Below are positions 50,396-57,965 of a stretch of 64,000 nt of DNA, one piece after another. Within the stretch, counting starts at the first letter, position 1. Every line of letters begins with the position of its first letter. The notes under the pieces are model-generated. The model was not told the origin of the DNA, made no database searches, and was given only the letters and a program-made list of their open reading frames with translations. The DNA is from CALUOB01 sp944322305 (GTDB lineage: Bacteria; Actinomycetota; Coriobacteriia; Coriobacteriales; Coriobacteriaceae): the NCBI GenBank assembly GCA_963931605.1, contig OZ007031.1, positions 186,001 to 250,000 on the forward strand. The letters run 5' to 3'. Position numbers and translations under genes: made by a program.

Positions 50396-52066
50396 ATGAC
50401 CAAGCATATCTTCGTTACGGGCGGCGTCGTGTCCTCGCTCGGCAAGGGCATCACGGCTGCGTCGCTGGGCCGTCTGCTCAAAAGCCGCGGCTACAAGGTC
50501 ACCATGCAGAAGGCCGACCCCTACCTCAACGTCGACCCCGGCACGATGAGCCCCTTCCAGCACGGCGAGGTCTTCGTCACCGAGGACGGCTACGAGTCCG
50601 ACCTCGACCTCGGCCACTACGAGCGCTTCATCGACGAGAACCTCACCCGCGACTCCAACTTCACCACGGGCGCCATCTACCAGAGCCTCATCCGCCGCGA
50701 GCGCCGCGGCGACTTCCTCGGCGGCACGGTGCAGGTCATCCCGCACGTCACCAACGCCATCAAGGAGCGCCTGCGCCGCATCGAGGAGCAGACCGGCTCC
50801 GACGTGGTCATCACCGAGCTCGGCGGCACCATCGGCGACATCGAGTCCCAGCCCTTCGTGGAGGCCATCCGCCAGTACCGCAAGGACGCCGGCCCGGAGA
50901 ACGTCTGCTTCATCCACGTGAGCCTGGTGCCCTACATCGCCGCAGCTCACGAGGTTAAAACCAAACCCACGCAGCACAGCGTCAAGGAGCTGCGCAGCTT
51001 CGGCATCCAGCCCGACTTCATCGTCTTGCGCTCCGACCACGACATCGACGACGGCATCCGCGCCAAGATCGCCAGCTTCTGCGACGTCGACACCGACTGC
51101 GTCTTCACCAACGAGGACGCCCCCTCCATCTACGACATCCCCGGCATGCTTGCCGCGCAGAACTTCGACGGCAAGGTGTGCGAGCGCCTGGGCCTGAACC
51201 CGCGCGAGCGCCACATGGAGGACTGGGACGCTTTCGTGGCGGCCGAGAAGCACGCCACGGCCCAGGAGGACAAGGTCAAGATCGCCGTGGTGGGCAAGTA
51301 CACCCAGCTGCCGGACGCCTACCTCTCCATCATCGAGGCGCTGCATCACGCAGGCGTGTACTTCGACCGCCATGTCGAGGTGCAGCTCGTAGACGGCGAG
51401 GCGCTCACCGAGGCCAACGTGGACGAGGTGCTGGGCAGCGCCTCGGGCATCCTGGTGCCCGGCGGCTTTGGCCTGCGCGCCGTCGAGGGCAAGATCGTGG
51501 CGGCCCGCTACGCCCGCACGCACAAGATCCCGTATCTGGGCATCTGCCTGGGCATGCAGGTGGCGGTGTGCGAGTTCGCCCGCTCGGTGCTGGGCATGGA
51601 GGGCGCCATCTCCACGGAGTTCGTGCCCGACACGCCCTATCCTGTGATCGACCTCATGCCCGACCAGGAGGACATCACCGACAAGGGCGGCACCATGCGC
51701 CTGGGCGCCTACCCGTGCAAGGTCAAGCAGGGCACGCTCGCGCACGAGGCTTACGGCGAGGACCTGGTTTACGAGCGCCATCGCCACCGCTACGAGTTCA
51801 ACAACGCCTACCGCGACCAGCTGCGCGAGGCCGGGCTGGTTATCTCCGGCGTCTCGCCCGACGAGCGCCTGGTCGAGATGGTCGAGCTGCCCGAGAGCGT
51901 GCATCCGTGGTTCGTGGCCACGCAGGCGCACCCGGAGTTCAAGAGCCGCCCCACCAAGCCGCAGGCGCTCTTCCGCGAGTTCGCGCGCGCCGCGATCGCC
52001 CAGCACACCGGCGCGAACCGCCACGACGTGCAGGGGCGCAGCGAGGCCCAGGCCTCCGAGGCGTAA
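50396..52066 (+). CDS. pyrG: CTP synthase
   Basis: A 556-residue enzyme that converts UTP to CTP with ATP and glutamine. The synthetase domain opens KHIFVTGGVVSSLGKGITAASLG with the P-loop, and has KADPYLNVDPGTMSPFQHGEVFVTEDG. The C-terminal glutamine amidotransferase has the nucleophile C384 in GICLGMQ and the His/Glu pair in AHPEFKSRP. Length is normal for the family. No other pyrimidine gene is adjacent; a Xer recombinase starts 15 bp after the stop. Confidence 0.97.
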   Translation: MTKHIFVTGGVVSSLGKGITAASLGRLLKSRGYKVTMQKADPYLNVDPGTMSPFQHGEVFVTEDGYESDLDLGHYERFIDENLTRDSNFTTGAIYQSLIRRERRGDFLGGTVQVIPHVTNAIKERLRRIEEQTGSDVVITELGGTIGDIESQPFVEAIRQYRKDAGPENVCFIHVSLVPYIAAAHEVKTKPTQHSVKELRSFGIQPDFIVLRSDHDIDDGIRAKIASFCDVDTDCVFTNEDAPSIYDIPGMLAAQNFDGKVCERLGLNPRERHMEDWDAFVAAEKHATAQEDKVKIAVVGKYTQLPDAYLSIIEALHHAGVYFDRHVEVQLVDGEALTEANVDEVLGSASGILVPGGFGLRAVEGKIVAARYARTHKIPYLGICLGMQVAVCEFARSVLGMEGAISTEFVPDTPYPVIDLMPDQEDITDKGGTMRLGAYPCKVKQGTLAHEAYGEDLVYERHRHRYEFNNAYRDQLREAGLVISGVSPDERLVEMVELPESVHPWFVATQAHPEFKSRPTKPQALFREFARAAIAQHTGANRHDVQGRSEAQASEA

Positions 52067-52081
52067 GCGCTCGGACGCGTT

Positions 52082-53128
52082 TTGGCAGCCCATCCGGACA
52101 CCTATCCCGCCGCGCCCCCGCAGGCGTTGGCGGGCGATAAGAGCGCGCCGCATCCGGCTTCTGGGTGCGGCGCGCCCGTCGTACGCGCCGAGGCCGGCGT
52201 CGCCGCAGGTTCTGACCCCGCTGCGGCCCCGCTTGCGCGGGCAAGCGCCGACTACCTGGACTACCTGCGCGTGGAGCGGGGCCTGGCCGAGAACACCGTG
52301 ACGAGCTACGCGCGGGACCTGCGCACCTATCTGGCCTTTCTCGCCGAGCGGGGGATTGCCGAGCCGGACGATGTGACCCGCGCCGACGTGGAGGCCTTTG
52401 CCGCCGAGCGCCGGGCTGGCGGCTACGCCTCCTCCTCGATCGAGCGGGCGCTTTCGGCGGTGAAGGGCTTCCACCGCTTCATGGTGGCCGAGGGCATTAC
52501 GCGCGCGCACCCCACCGTGGCGGTCAAGCTTCCCAAAAAGGAGGAGCGTCTGCCCGACTACCTTTCGGTGGCGCAGGTGGAGCGCCTGCTGGACCAGCCG
52601 TTTGCGCCCACTGCCTTGGGCGAGCGCGATCACGCGGTGTTGGAGGTGCTCTACGGCTGCGGCCTGCGCGTGAGCGAGCTCTGCGGCCTGACCCTGCGTG
52701 ACCTGTATCTTGACGAGGAGTTCCTGCGCGTGGTCGGCAAGGGCTCCAAGGAGCGCCTGGTTCCCATAGCCGGATCGGCCCGGCGCGCGCTGGAAGGGTA
52801 TCTAGACGGCGCGCGGGCCGAGCTTGCGGCGCATGCCCGCCGCGCCGCACCCACCGCGGCGGTTTTCCTCAACAAAAACGGCAGCCGCATCAGCCGGCAA
52901 GCCGTGCACGCCCTCTGCGAGAAGTACGGCCGCCTTGCGGGGATCGAAGGGCTGCACCCCCACACGCTTCGGCACACCTTCGCCACGCATATGCTCGCCG
53001 GCGGCGCTGACCTGCGCGTGTTGCAGGAGATCCTGGGGCACGCGAGCATCTCGACCACGCAGGTCTACACGCACGTTGACCGCACCCAGCTGCGCGAGGT
53101 GTACCTGGCGGCGCATCCGCGGGCGTAA
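52082..53128 (+). CDS. xerD: Site-specific tyrosine recombinase XerD
   Basis: A 348-residue tyrosine recombinase. After a 58-residue Ala/Pro-rich start comes the SAM-like arm (YLDYLRVERGLAENTVTSYARDL). The catalytic residues are R196 (CGLRVSEL), H294 and R297 (HTLRHTF), H320 (LGHAS) and Y329 (TQVYTH). XerC/D proteins resolve chromosome dimers at dif. The position after pyrG is typical for xerD in Actinobacteria. Only TTG 52082 gives a full-length arm; a GTG at 52270 would cut into it. XerC is not in the window, so a single-recombinase system or XerD are both possible. Confidence 0.85.
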   Translation: MAAHPDTYPAAPPQALAGDKSAPHPASGCGAPVVRAEAGVAAGSDPAAAPLARASADYLDYLRVERGLAENTVTSYARDLRTYLAFLAERGIAEPDDVTRADVEAFAAERRAGGYASSSIERALSAVKGFHRFMVAEGITRAHPTVAVKLPKKEERLPDYLSVAQVERLLDQPFAPTALGERDHAVLEVLYGCGLRVSELCGLTLRDLYLDEEFLRVVGKGSKERLVPIAGSARRALEGYLDGARAELAAHARRAAPTAAVFLNKNGSRISRQAVHALCEKYGRLAGIEGLHPHTLRHTFATHMLAGGADLRVLQEILGHASISTTQVYTHVDRTQLREVYLAAHPRA

Positions 53129-53136
53129 CCTGTAAC

Positions 53137-53202
53137 GGCGCGGGGCGGTGCGCAAACGAAATTTTCCCGTTATCAAATTTCGCCTGCGCACCGCCCCGCG
53201 CC
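53137..53202. repeat. 66-bp nested palindrome with conserved core
   Basis: A perfect 18-bp stem pairs 53137-53154 with 53185-53202. Inside, CGAAATTT (53157-53164) pairs with AAATTTCG (53175-53182). The 26-bp centre matches the centre of the palindrome at 34252-34388 at about 21 positions. It follows the xerD stop by 8 bp and might end its transcript. The rest, to 53309, holds no gene. Confidence 0.8.
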
Positions 53203-53309
53203 TGGACGCTGGCGGCTTGTGCCTTAGCTCTTTTCTTTGTTGAGGGGTTACCGTGGGGAGGATATGCTAATCAGTTGCGGCGTGCTCGGCCCGCGCCAGC
53301 AGCGCGCCC

Positions 53310-54221
53310 TTACACCTCCGGGCCCAGCTCCTTGAAGCCTTCGCCCAGCGCCTCGTTCACGTCGGTGATGACCATGATGGCGTCTTTGTCGTGCTGAGCT
53401 ACGATGGCCTTCAGCAGCGGCACTTCCTTCTTGTCCAAGATTACGAAGAGCATCGGGCGCTTCTCGCCCGTCCACTCGCCGCGGGCCTCCAGCCGCGTGG
53501 CGCCGCGCTCCATACCGTGCAACACGTCGTGCGCAATGGCGTCGGGCGCCTTTGAGATGATGAAGGCCGCGCGCTGCTTCACGCCGCCGTCCACCACCAT
53601 GTCGATCACGTAGCCCGAAAGCACCATCGAAAGCCCGGCGTACAGCGCGTTGGTGACCGAGAACACCGGCGCCGACGCCGCGCAGATGGCCACGTCGATG
53701 GCCATGATGGCGGTGCCCACGGGGATGCCGGTTTTGCGCGCGAGGATCTGCGCGATGGTGTCGGTGCCGCCGGTGTTCACGCCGCAGCGAAACACCAGGC
53801 CCAGGCCGATGCCTAAGATGATGCCGCCCCACAGCGCCGGCAGCATGAGCTCGCCGCCCTCGAGCGGAATCACGAACGGGGCGAAGAGGTCGGTGAAGAC
53901 GCCGAGCAGCACAAAGCCCGTGATGGTCTGGATTACGTAACGCAGGCCTCCCGTGCGCGCTACCAGCACCAGAAGCAGCAGGTTGAACACGATGGTCTGC
54001 AAGCCGATGGGGAGGTTCACCCCCACGCGCTCGGCAAGCGCGGCCAAGATGGTGGCCAGACCCGTGAGGCCGCCGGCGGCAAGGCCGTTGGGCACCAGGA
54101 ACATGTCTATGCCGATGGCCCCGATGGCGCAGCCGGCGGTAACAACGGGCAGGTCGCGCACAAAACGCGACTGCACAAGCTTCTTCACGTCGATGGGTTT
54201 GATACTCACACGGGACGCCAT
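53310..54221 (-). CDS. YitT family membrane protein
   Basis: A 303-residue protein with five or six helices in the first two thirds (VVTAGCAIGAIGIDMFLVPN, FRCGVNTGGTDTIAQIL) and a C-terminal soluble DUF2179 domain (about 215-300, with KRPMLFVILDKKEVPLLKAIV). This is the normal YitT layout. Transport activity is suspected for the family but not shown. The ATG at 54221 follows AGAGAGGA. TGCTACAAT on the minus strand (54309-54317) is its likely promoter. Confidence 0.85.
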   Translation of the reverse strand: MASRVSIKPIDVKKLVQSRFVRDLPVVTAGCAIGAIGIDMFLVPNGLAAGGLTGLATILAALAERVGVNLPIGLQTIVFNLLLLVLVARTGGLRYVIQTITGFVLLGVFTDLFAPFVIPLEGGELMLPALWGGIILGIGLGLVFRCGVNTGGTDTIAQILARKTGIPVGTAIMAIDVAICAASAPVFSVTNALYAGLSMVLSGYVIDMVVDGGVKQRAAFIISKAPDAIAHDVLHGMERGATRLEARGEWTGEKRPMLFVILDKKEVPLLKAIVAQHDKDAIMVITDVNEALGEGFKELGPEV

Positions 54222-54308
54222 GGCCCGTCCTCTCTGCGCACGGAGCCCGCGCAGCGCGAGTCCCCGCCGTACCTCAACAGGCGCACGACATGTATGTTTT
54301 CTGCGAGC

Positions 54309-54317
54309 ATTGTAGCA
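54309..54317 (-). promoter_or_regulatory. Extended -10 promoter of the YitT gene
   Basis: On the minus strand TGCTACAAT fits TGnTAnnnT and lies about 88 bp before the ATG at 54221. Confidence 0.5.
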
Positions 54318-54408
54318 CTGCGGCGCGCGGGCCTGCGGGTGCGCCTCTGCCGTGCCGTGCGGCACATCAGGTGGATAGGTACGGGCATGCGGCTGCGGTG
54401 CTGCGTTT

Positions 54409-54739
54409 GTGTGCGAAGGCGATATTTTGTGCGGGGGGGGGGGATTCTCGTTTGACCTAACCCGGTCGGGCGAGAACGGCGTCTCCCTTACGGAAAACCT
54501 TTCTACAACTGATAGCCCTGTCGAGCCCAGTGTGGTTGCTGGCCCGTCTGGTGCTGCCACATCCGAGCGTGAATGCGCGGCGGTGCTGTGTGCCGTGTCT
54601 GTGCGGGCGGGGAGCGAGGCCGCCATGGCCCGCCGCGTCATGCGCGCAGCCGAGGGTGCGGCTCTTGACGCGTGCGCTCTGCGGCGCGAGCTGCTCCGCC
54701 GCGAGGAGGGCGCATGGCGCCTGCGCCAGGATGGATCGC
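54409..54739 (+). other. Possible gene remnant cut by the IS element, with a G11 tract
   Basis: An open frame runs from ATG 54409 through a run of 11 Gs (54433-54443) and into the IS left end. The part MARRVMRAAEGAALDACALRRELLRR looks protein-like and helical. No family is recognised and no ribosome site is clear. It may be the 5' part of a gene broken by the IS, or no gene at all. The rest of 54222-54408 holds only the YitT promoter. Confidence 0.25.
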
Positions 54740-56157
54740 GTCGTGAAATGTGGTGTAAGGGAGACCTGAAGTAGGCGCGGCCTCCGACCTAGAATCTCTT
54801 TCGACCAAGAGAAGGATTCAGGGGAACGGAGACCGCAATGGACACTGTACCGCAAGACGCGTTCGCGACGCTCGGGCTCGCCGAGGAGGGCGGCGCGGGC
54901 CTGACCGGCCTCGCCCGGGCCCTGCTCGAGGCGGGCGTCAACGAGATGATGGCCGCCCGGGCCGACGCGGTGTGCGAGGCGACCGGGACGGCGAGGAACG
55001 GGTTCCGCGAGAGGCGGCTCGAGACGCAGGTCGGCACGATCACGCTCAGGATACCGAAGCTGCGCCGGGGCACCCACTTCCCGGACGGCCTGGTCGAGCG
55101 CTGGAGCCGCGTGGGCCGGGCGGTGATCTGCGCGGTGGCGGAGATGCACGCGCCCGGGGTCTCCACGAGGAAGGTCGGGAAGGCCCTCGAGCGCATGGGC
55201 GCCGACCGGCTGTCCAAGGACGCCGTCTCGCGCATCTGCGCGGCCCTCGACGCAGAGGTGGCGGACCTCAGGTCGCGCCAGCTGCCCGCGATGCGCTACC
55301 CCTACCCCTGGGTCGACGCCACCTACGTGCCCTGCCGGAAGAACGGCCACGGGGCCACCGCCGCGGTCGTCACCGCCATAGCCGTCGGCGAGGACGGCGT
55401 TCGCAGGGTCGTGGGCCTGGCCTGCGTCGACGCGGAGTCCTACGCGAGCTGGAAGGGGTTCCTGCGCGGCCTCCGCGAGCGCGGGCTCTCCGGCGTGCAG
55501 TGCGTGACCTCGGACGCCCACGGCGGCATCGTGCGCGCGGTGCGCGAGCTCTTCCCGGGCGCGGCCTGGCAGCGCTGCGTCGTCCACCTCGAGCGGGACG
55601 TGGTCGACGCGTGCCCCCACGCGCTCGAAGAGGGCCGCGGCGGGACGCGTCCTGCACGCCGTGCTCGACGAGGACGACCCGGTGAGGGCGCGCGCCCTCT
55701 ACCGGGCCGCGTGCGGCGTCATCGCGTCCCTGTCGGCCGACGCCGGGAGGGTCATGGAGAAGGCCGAGGCCGACGCCCCCGCCTACCTCGACTTCCCGGA
55801 GGCGCACCGCCGCCGCATCAGGACCAACAACGTCCAGGAGTGCTGCAACCGCGAGATCAAGCGCCGCGCGCGCGTGGTCCAGAGCTTCCCGTCGGAGGCG
55901 GCGCTGGTCCGCCTGGTGGGCGCGGTGTGCTGCGAGGCGTCCGAGGACTGGTCCAGCCGCAGGTACATGGAACCCTCGGCGATCGAGGGGCTGTGGGAGC
56001 GAGAGACCGCGCCCGTCCCGGAGCCGACCGAGGGGCAGGTCTCGAGGGCGCGCTCGAGGATCGTGGCGCTCTCCGGGCTTGACGAGGGGGGCGATGGCGG
56101 CGTAGGTTCGGCTCATCAGAGATTCCGGGCGGAGGCCCCTACACCACTTTTCGCGAC
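54740..56157 (+). mobile_element. IS256-family insertion sequence
   Basis: The element is about 1.42 kb. Its ends are inverted: GTCGTGAAATGTGGTGTAAG at 54740 and, on the minus strand from 56157, GTCGCGAAAAGTGGTGTAGG (17 of 20 identical). A second block, GGCCTCCG..CC..GAATCTCT, is also shared further in. One transposase gene fills it. I see no clear 8-9 bp target duplication at the flanks, so the insertion may be old or the flank rearranged. Confidence 0.8.
54838..56105 (+). pseudogene. IS256-family transposase, frameshifted
   Basis: The reading frame starts at ATG 54838 after GGGGAACGGAG. The first two catalytic acids are seen in PWVDATYVPC (near residue 162) and VTSDAHGGIV (near 224). The frame is then lost near 55631 and continues +1, where the third acid lies in NNVQECCNREIKRR. 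Removing one G from the GGG at about 55632 gives a smooth HALEEAAAGRVLHAVLDEDD. A second extra G in the G6 run near 56084-56089 would restore an end at TAG 56103-56105. So two +1 shifts in G runs break the gene. Intact length would be about 421 residues, normal for the family. Confidence 0.8.
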
Positions 56158-56384
56158 ACTACCCTTTCCTCTCGGTTGCAGGTTGTCTCTGTTCATGCGT
56201 TTTGCGTTTACGGTAATACTGCAAAGAGTCTGAAAAGCTGTCGGCGGGTGATATTCGGTGAATGGGCCTTCCGGCGTGTGTTGATTTGCATGCGTGGAGA
56301 AGAGCCTATTCCGGATATGGGCGCGGATGGCAGGTGTCAACCATTCCAAGTACCACGCCGGTTCCTCCGATGGGCTCCTGCGGG

Positions 56385-56390
56385 TACAAT
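56385..56390 (+). promoter_or_regulatory. -10 element of the Fic gene
   Basis: TACAAT lies 35 bp before the ATG at 56425; a weak TTCCTC is 17 bp upstream. From the IS end (56157) to here no gene is seen. Confidence 0.45.
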
Positions 56391-56424
56391 GCTGCGGAGG
56401 CAGCTTGTGAAGCGGGGGAGCGCT

Positions 56425-57123
56425 ATGGATTACTATCAGTTCATGTGGTCCGACCGGGACTATTTCGAGGACTTCATCACGCGCTCCACGTTCCACTCAA
56501 ACGCAATCGAGGGCAATACGCTGACGCTTGCCGAAACGTATGCCATCCTGTGGAACGACAATTCGCTGCAGATCAAGGCAACGGCGCGCGAGCTGTACGA
56601 GGCCATCAACCACAAGGTTGCCCTCACCGAGGCAATGGAAGACCGCGATCTGGAGCTGCGCGAAGCTCTTATCAAGCGCGTAGGCATTGCCATCAACCAC
56701 AACGTGAACGAGATCTCCGGCTATCGCAAGGTGCCCGTCTTTATCCGCGGTGCGGAGCACATCCCGCCGGATCCTGCGGCGGTTGTCCAGCAGATGATGG
56801 AGCTCGTGTACACCTACAACAACGATGTGCGCGCTGGGCGCGATCCGTTTGAGCGCGAGGCTGAGTTCCACATCCGCTTTGAGCGCATCCACCCGTTTGA
56901 GGACGGCAACGGGCGCACGGGCCGCATCCTGCTTGAGCGCGGGCTGCTGTTAAGCGGGCATGCGCCGGCGGTTGTGAGCATAGAGAACCGGGCGGAGTAC
57001 TTGGAGCTCATCAACGCCGTCGACATCGAGGGCATGGCATCGTTTTTGCGCGATGCGTCCGAGAGCGAGGCAAAGCGAGCAGAGGCTTTCAAGGCAATCG
57101 CCGAGGCAGTCGAGAAGCGCTAG
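56425..57123 (+). CDS. Fic family protein (class II-type, self-inhibited)
   Basis: A 232-residue Fic protein. The active-site motif HPFEDGNGRTGR lies at residues 156-167 and is complete. The inhibitory helix motif (S/T)xxxE(G/N) is found at the N terminus as S25-N-A-I-E29-G30, which marks class II enzymes whose activity is held down by their own N-terminal helix. Fic enzymes move AMP or other nucleotides onto target proteins. The target is unknown. It lies beside the IS element with its own promoter, and no separate antitoxin gene is adjacent. ATG 56425 follows GGGGGAG. Confidence 0.88.
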   Translation: MDYYQFMWSDRDYFEDFITRSTFHSNAIEGNTLTLAETYAILWNDNSLQIKATARELYEAINHKVALTEAMEDRDLELREALIKRVGIAINHNVNEISGYRKVPVFIRGAEHIPPDPAAVVQQMMELVYTYNNDVRAGRDPFEREAEFHIRFERIHPFEDGNGRTGRILLERGLLLSGHAPAVVSIENRAEYLELINAVDIEGMASFLRDASESEAKRAEAFKAIAEAVEKR

Positions 57124-57358
57124 AGAAAAGCTGTGCCTGGCATTGGGGGCGGGCGCGGTGCTCCGTTGGGTTTCTCGCGGTTTCATCGTCAAGAGCTTGG
57201 CCCTGTTGTCACCGTGGCACGTTGCGGGACTCCGTGTGCTTATCGTGTGCGTGGTTAGGGGCGGGGTTCGCGGGGCAGAATAATCAGCGTTGCGCGGGGC
57301 AAGGCACACCGCGCGCGGCACATGCACCGTCATCCAACCGAAAGGGAAGGGATTCCAT

Positions 57359-57736
57359 ATGGCGCAGTTTTACCAGTGCACTCATTGCAAGAATTTCGTC
57401 GCAACCATCGTCGACGGCGGCGTGACGCCCGCTTGCTGCGGCGAGCCCATGAAAAAGCTCGAGGCCAACACCACCGACGCCGCGACCGAGAAGCACGTGC
57501 CCGTGGTCGCGCTCGAGCGCGACGGCCACATCGTGCGCGCCACGGTCGGCGAGGCGCCGCACCCCATGGAGGAGGAGCACTACATCGAGTTCATCGCGCT
57601 CGAGACCGCCGATCGCCTTGAGATCCACAAGCTCAAGCCCGGCCAGACCCCGGCTACGTTCTTCGCCGGCGGCGTTGACCACGGCACGGTGTACGCCTAC
57701 TGCAACCTGCACGGCCTGTGGAAAGCGGAGTTCTAG
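57359..57736 (+). CDS. dfx: Desulfoferrodoxin (superoxide reductase)
   Basis: A 125-residue two-iron protein. Centre I (rubredoxin-like) has C7, C10, C26 and C27. Centre II, the reactive site, has H46 (EKHVPVV), H68 and H74 (HPMEEEHY), and C115 with H118 (CNLHGLW). The protein reduces superoxide to hydrogen peroxide without making oxygen, a typical defence of anaerobes. The start follows GGGAAGGG. It is probably monocistronic. Confidence 0.93.
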   Translation: MAQFYQCTHCKNFVATIVDGGVTPACCGEPMKKLEANTTDAATEKHVPVVALERDGHIVRATVGEAPHPMEEEHYIEFIALETADRLEIHKLKPGQTPATFFAGGVDHGTVYAYCNLHGLWKAEF

Positions 57737-57842
57737 CCCCACGCCTTTTCAGACGAGAAAAGCGCGGGCGGCAGCCGGAAGACTCGGCCGGCTGTTTGCG
57801 CGTGGTTTTCGAAACCTGCGGTAGTTCCCGCTGCGGGCTTCG

Positions 57843-57899
57843 TATAATAGAGGGGAACGACTCGGCGACCGCCCCGATGGCAACCCATCGGGGCGGTTG
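57843..57899 (+). promoter_or_regulatory. Promoter followed at once by a strong hairpin
   Basis: A perfect TATAAT at 57843-57848 is followed by a 12-bp perfect stem (CCGCCCCGATGG / CCATCGGGGCGG) from about 57869 to 57897, then TTGT. The stem thus lies in the first 15-45 bases of the transcript leading to the NadE-like gene. It could limit transcription or protect the RNA. It could also end the desulfoferrodoxin transcript. Confidence 0.5.
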
Positions 57900-57965
57900 T
57901 AGCATCGGGCCGAGAAACGCATGCAGTGCGGGTGGCCGAGGACGGCGCAGGAGAGGGCGGGATAG

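Noticed and set aside
50098..50958. Long plus-strand frame across the pyrG start
   Set aside because: It is in another frame than pyrG and over C-rich leader DNA; its residues are Arg/Pro-rich, a sign of a shadow frame.
54740..56157. Target duplication of the IS element
   Set aside because: The bases next to both ends (TGGATCGC and ACTACCCT) do not match.
57849..57900. Riboswitch (fluoride or ZTP type) before the NadE-like gene
   Set aside because: There is only one simple hairpin; none of the conserved loop bases of these classes could be matched.
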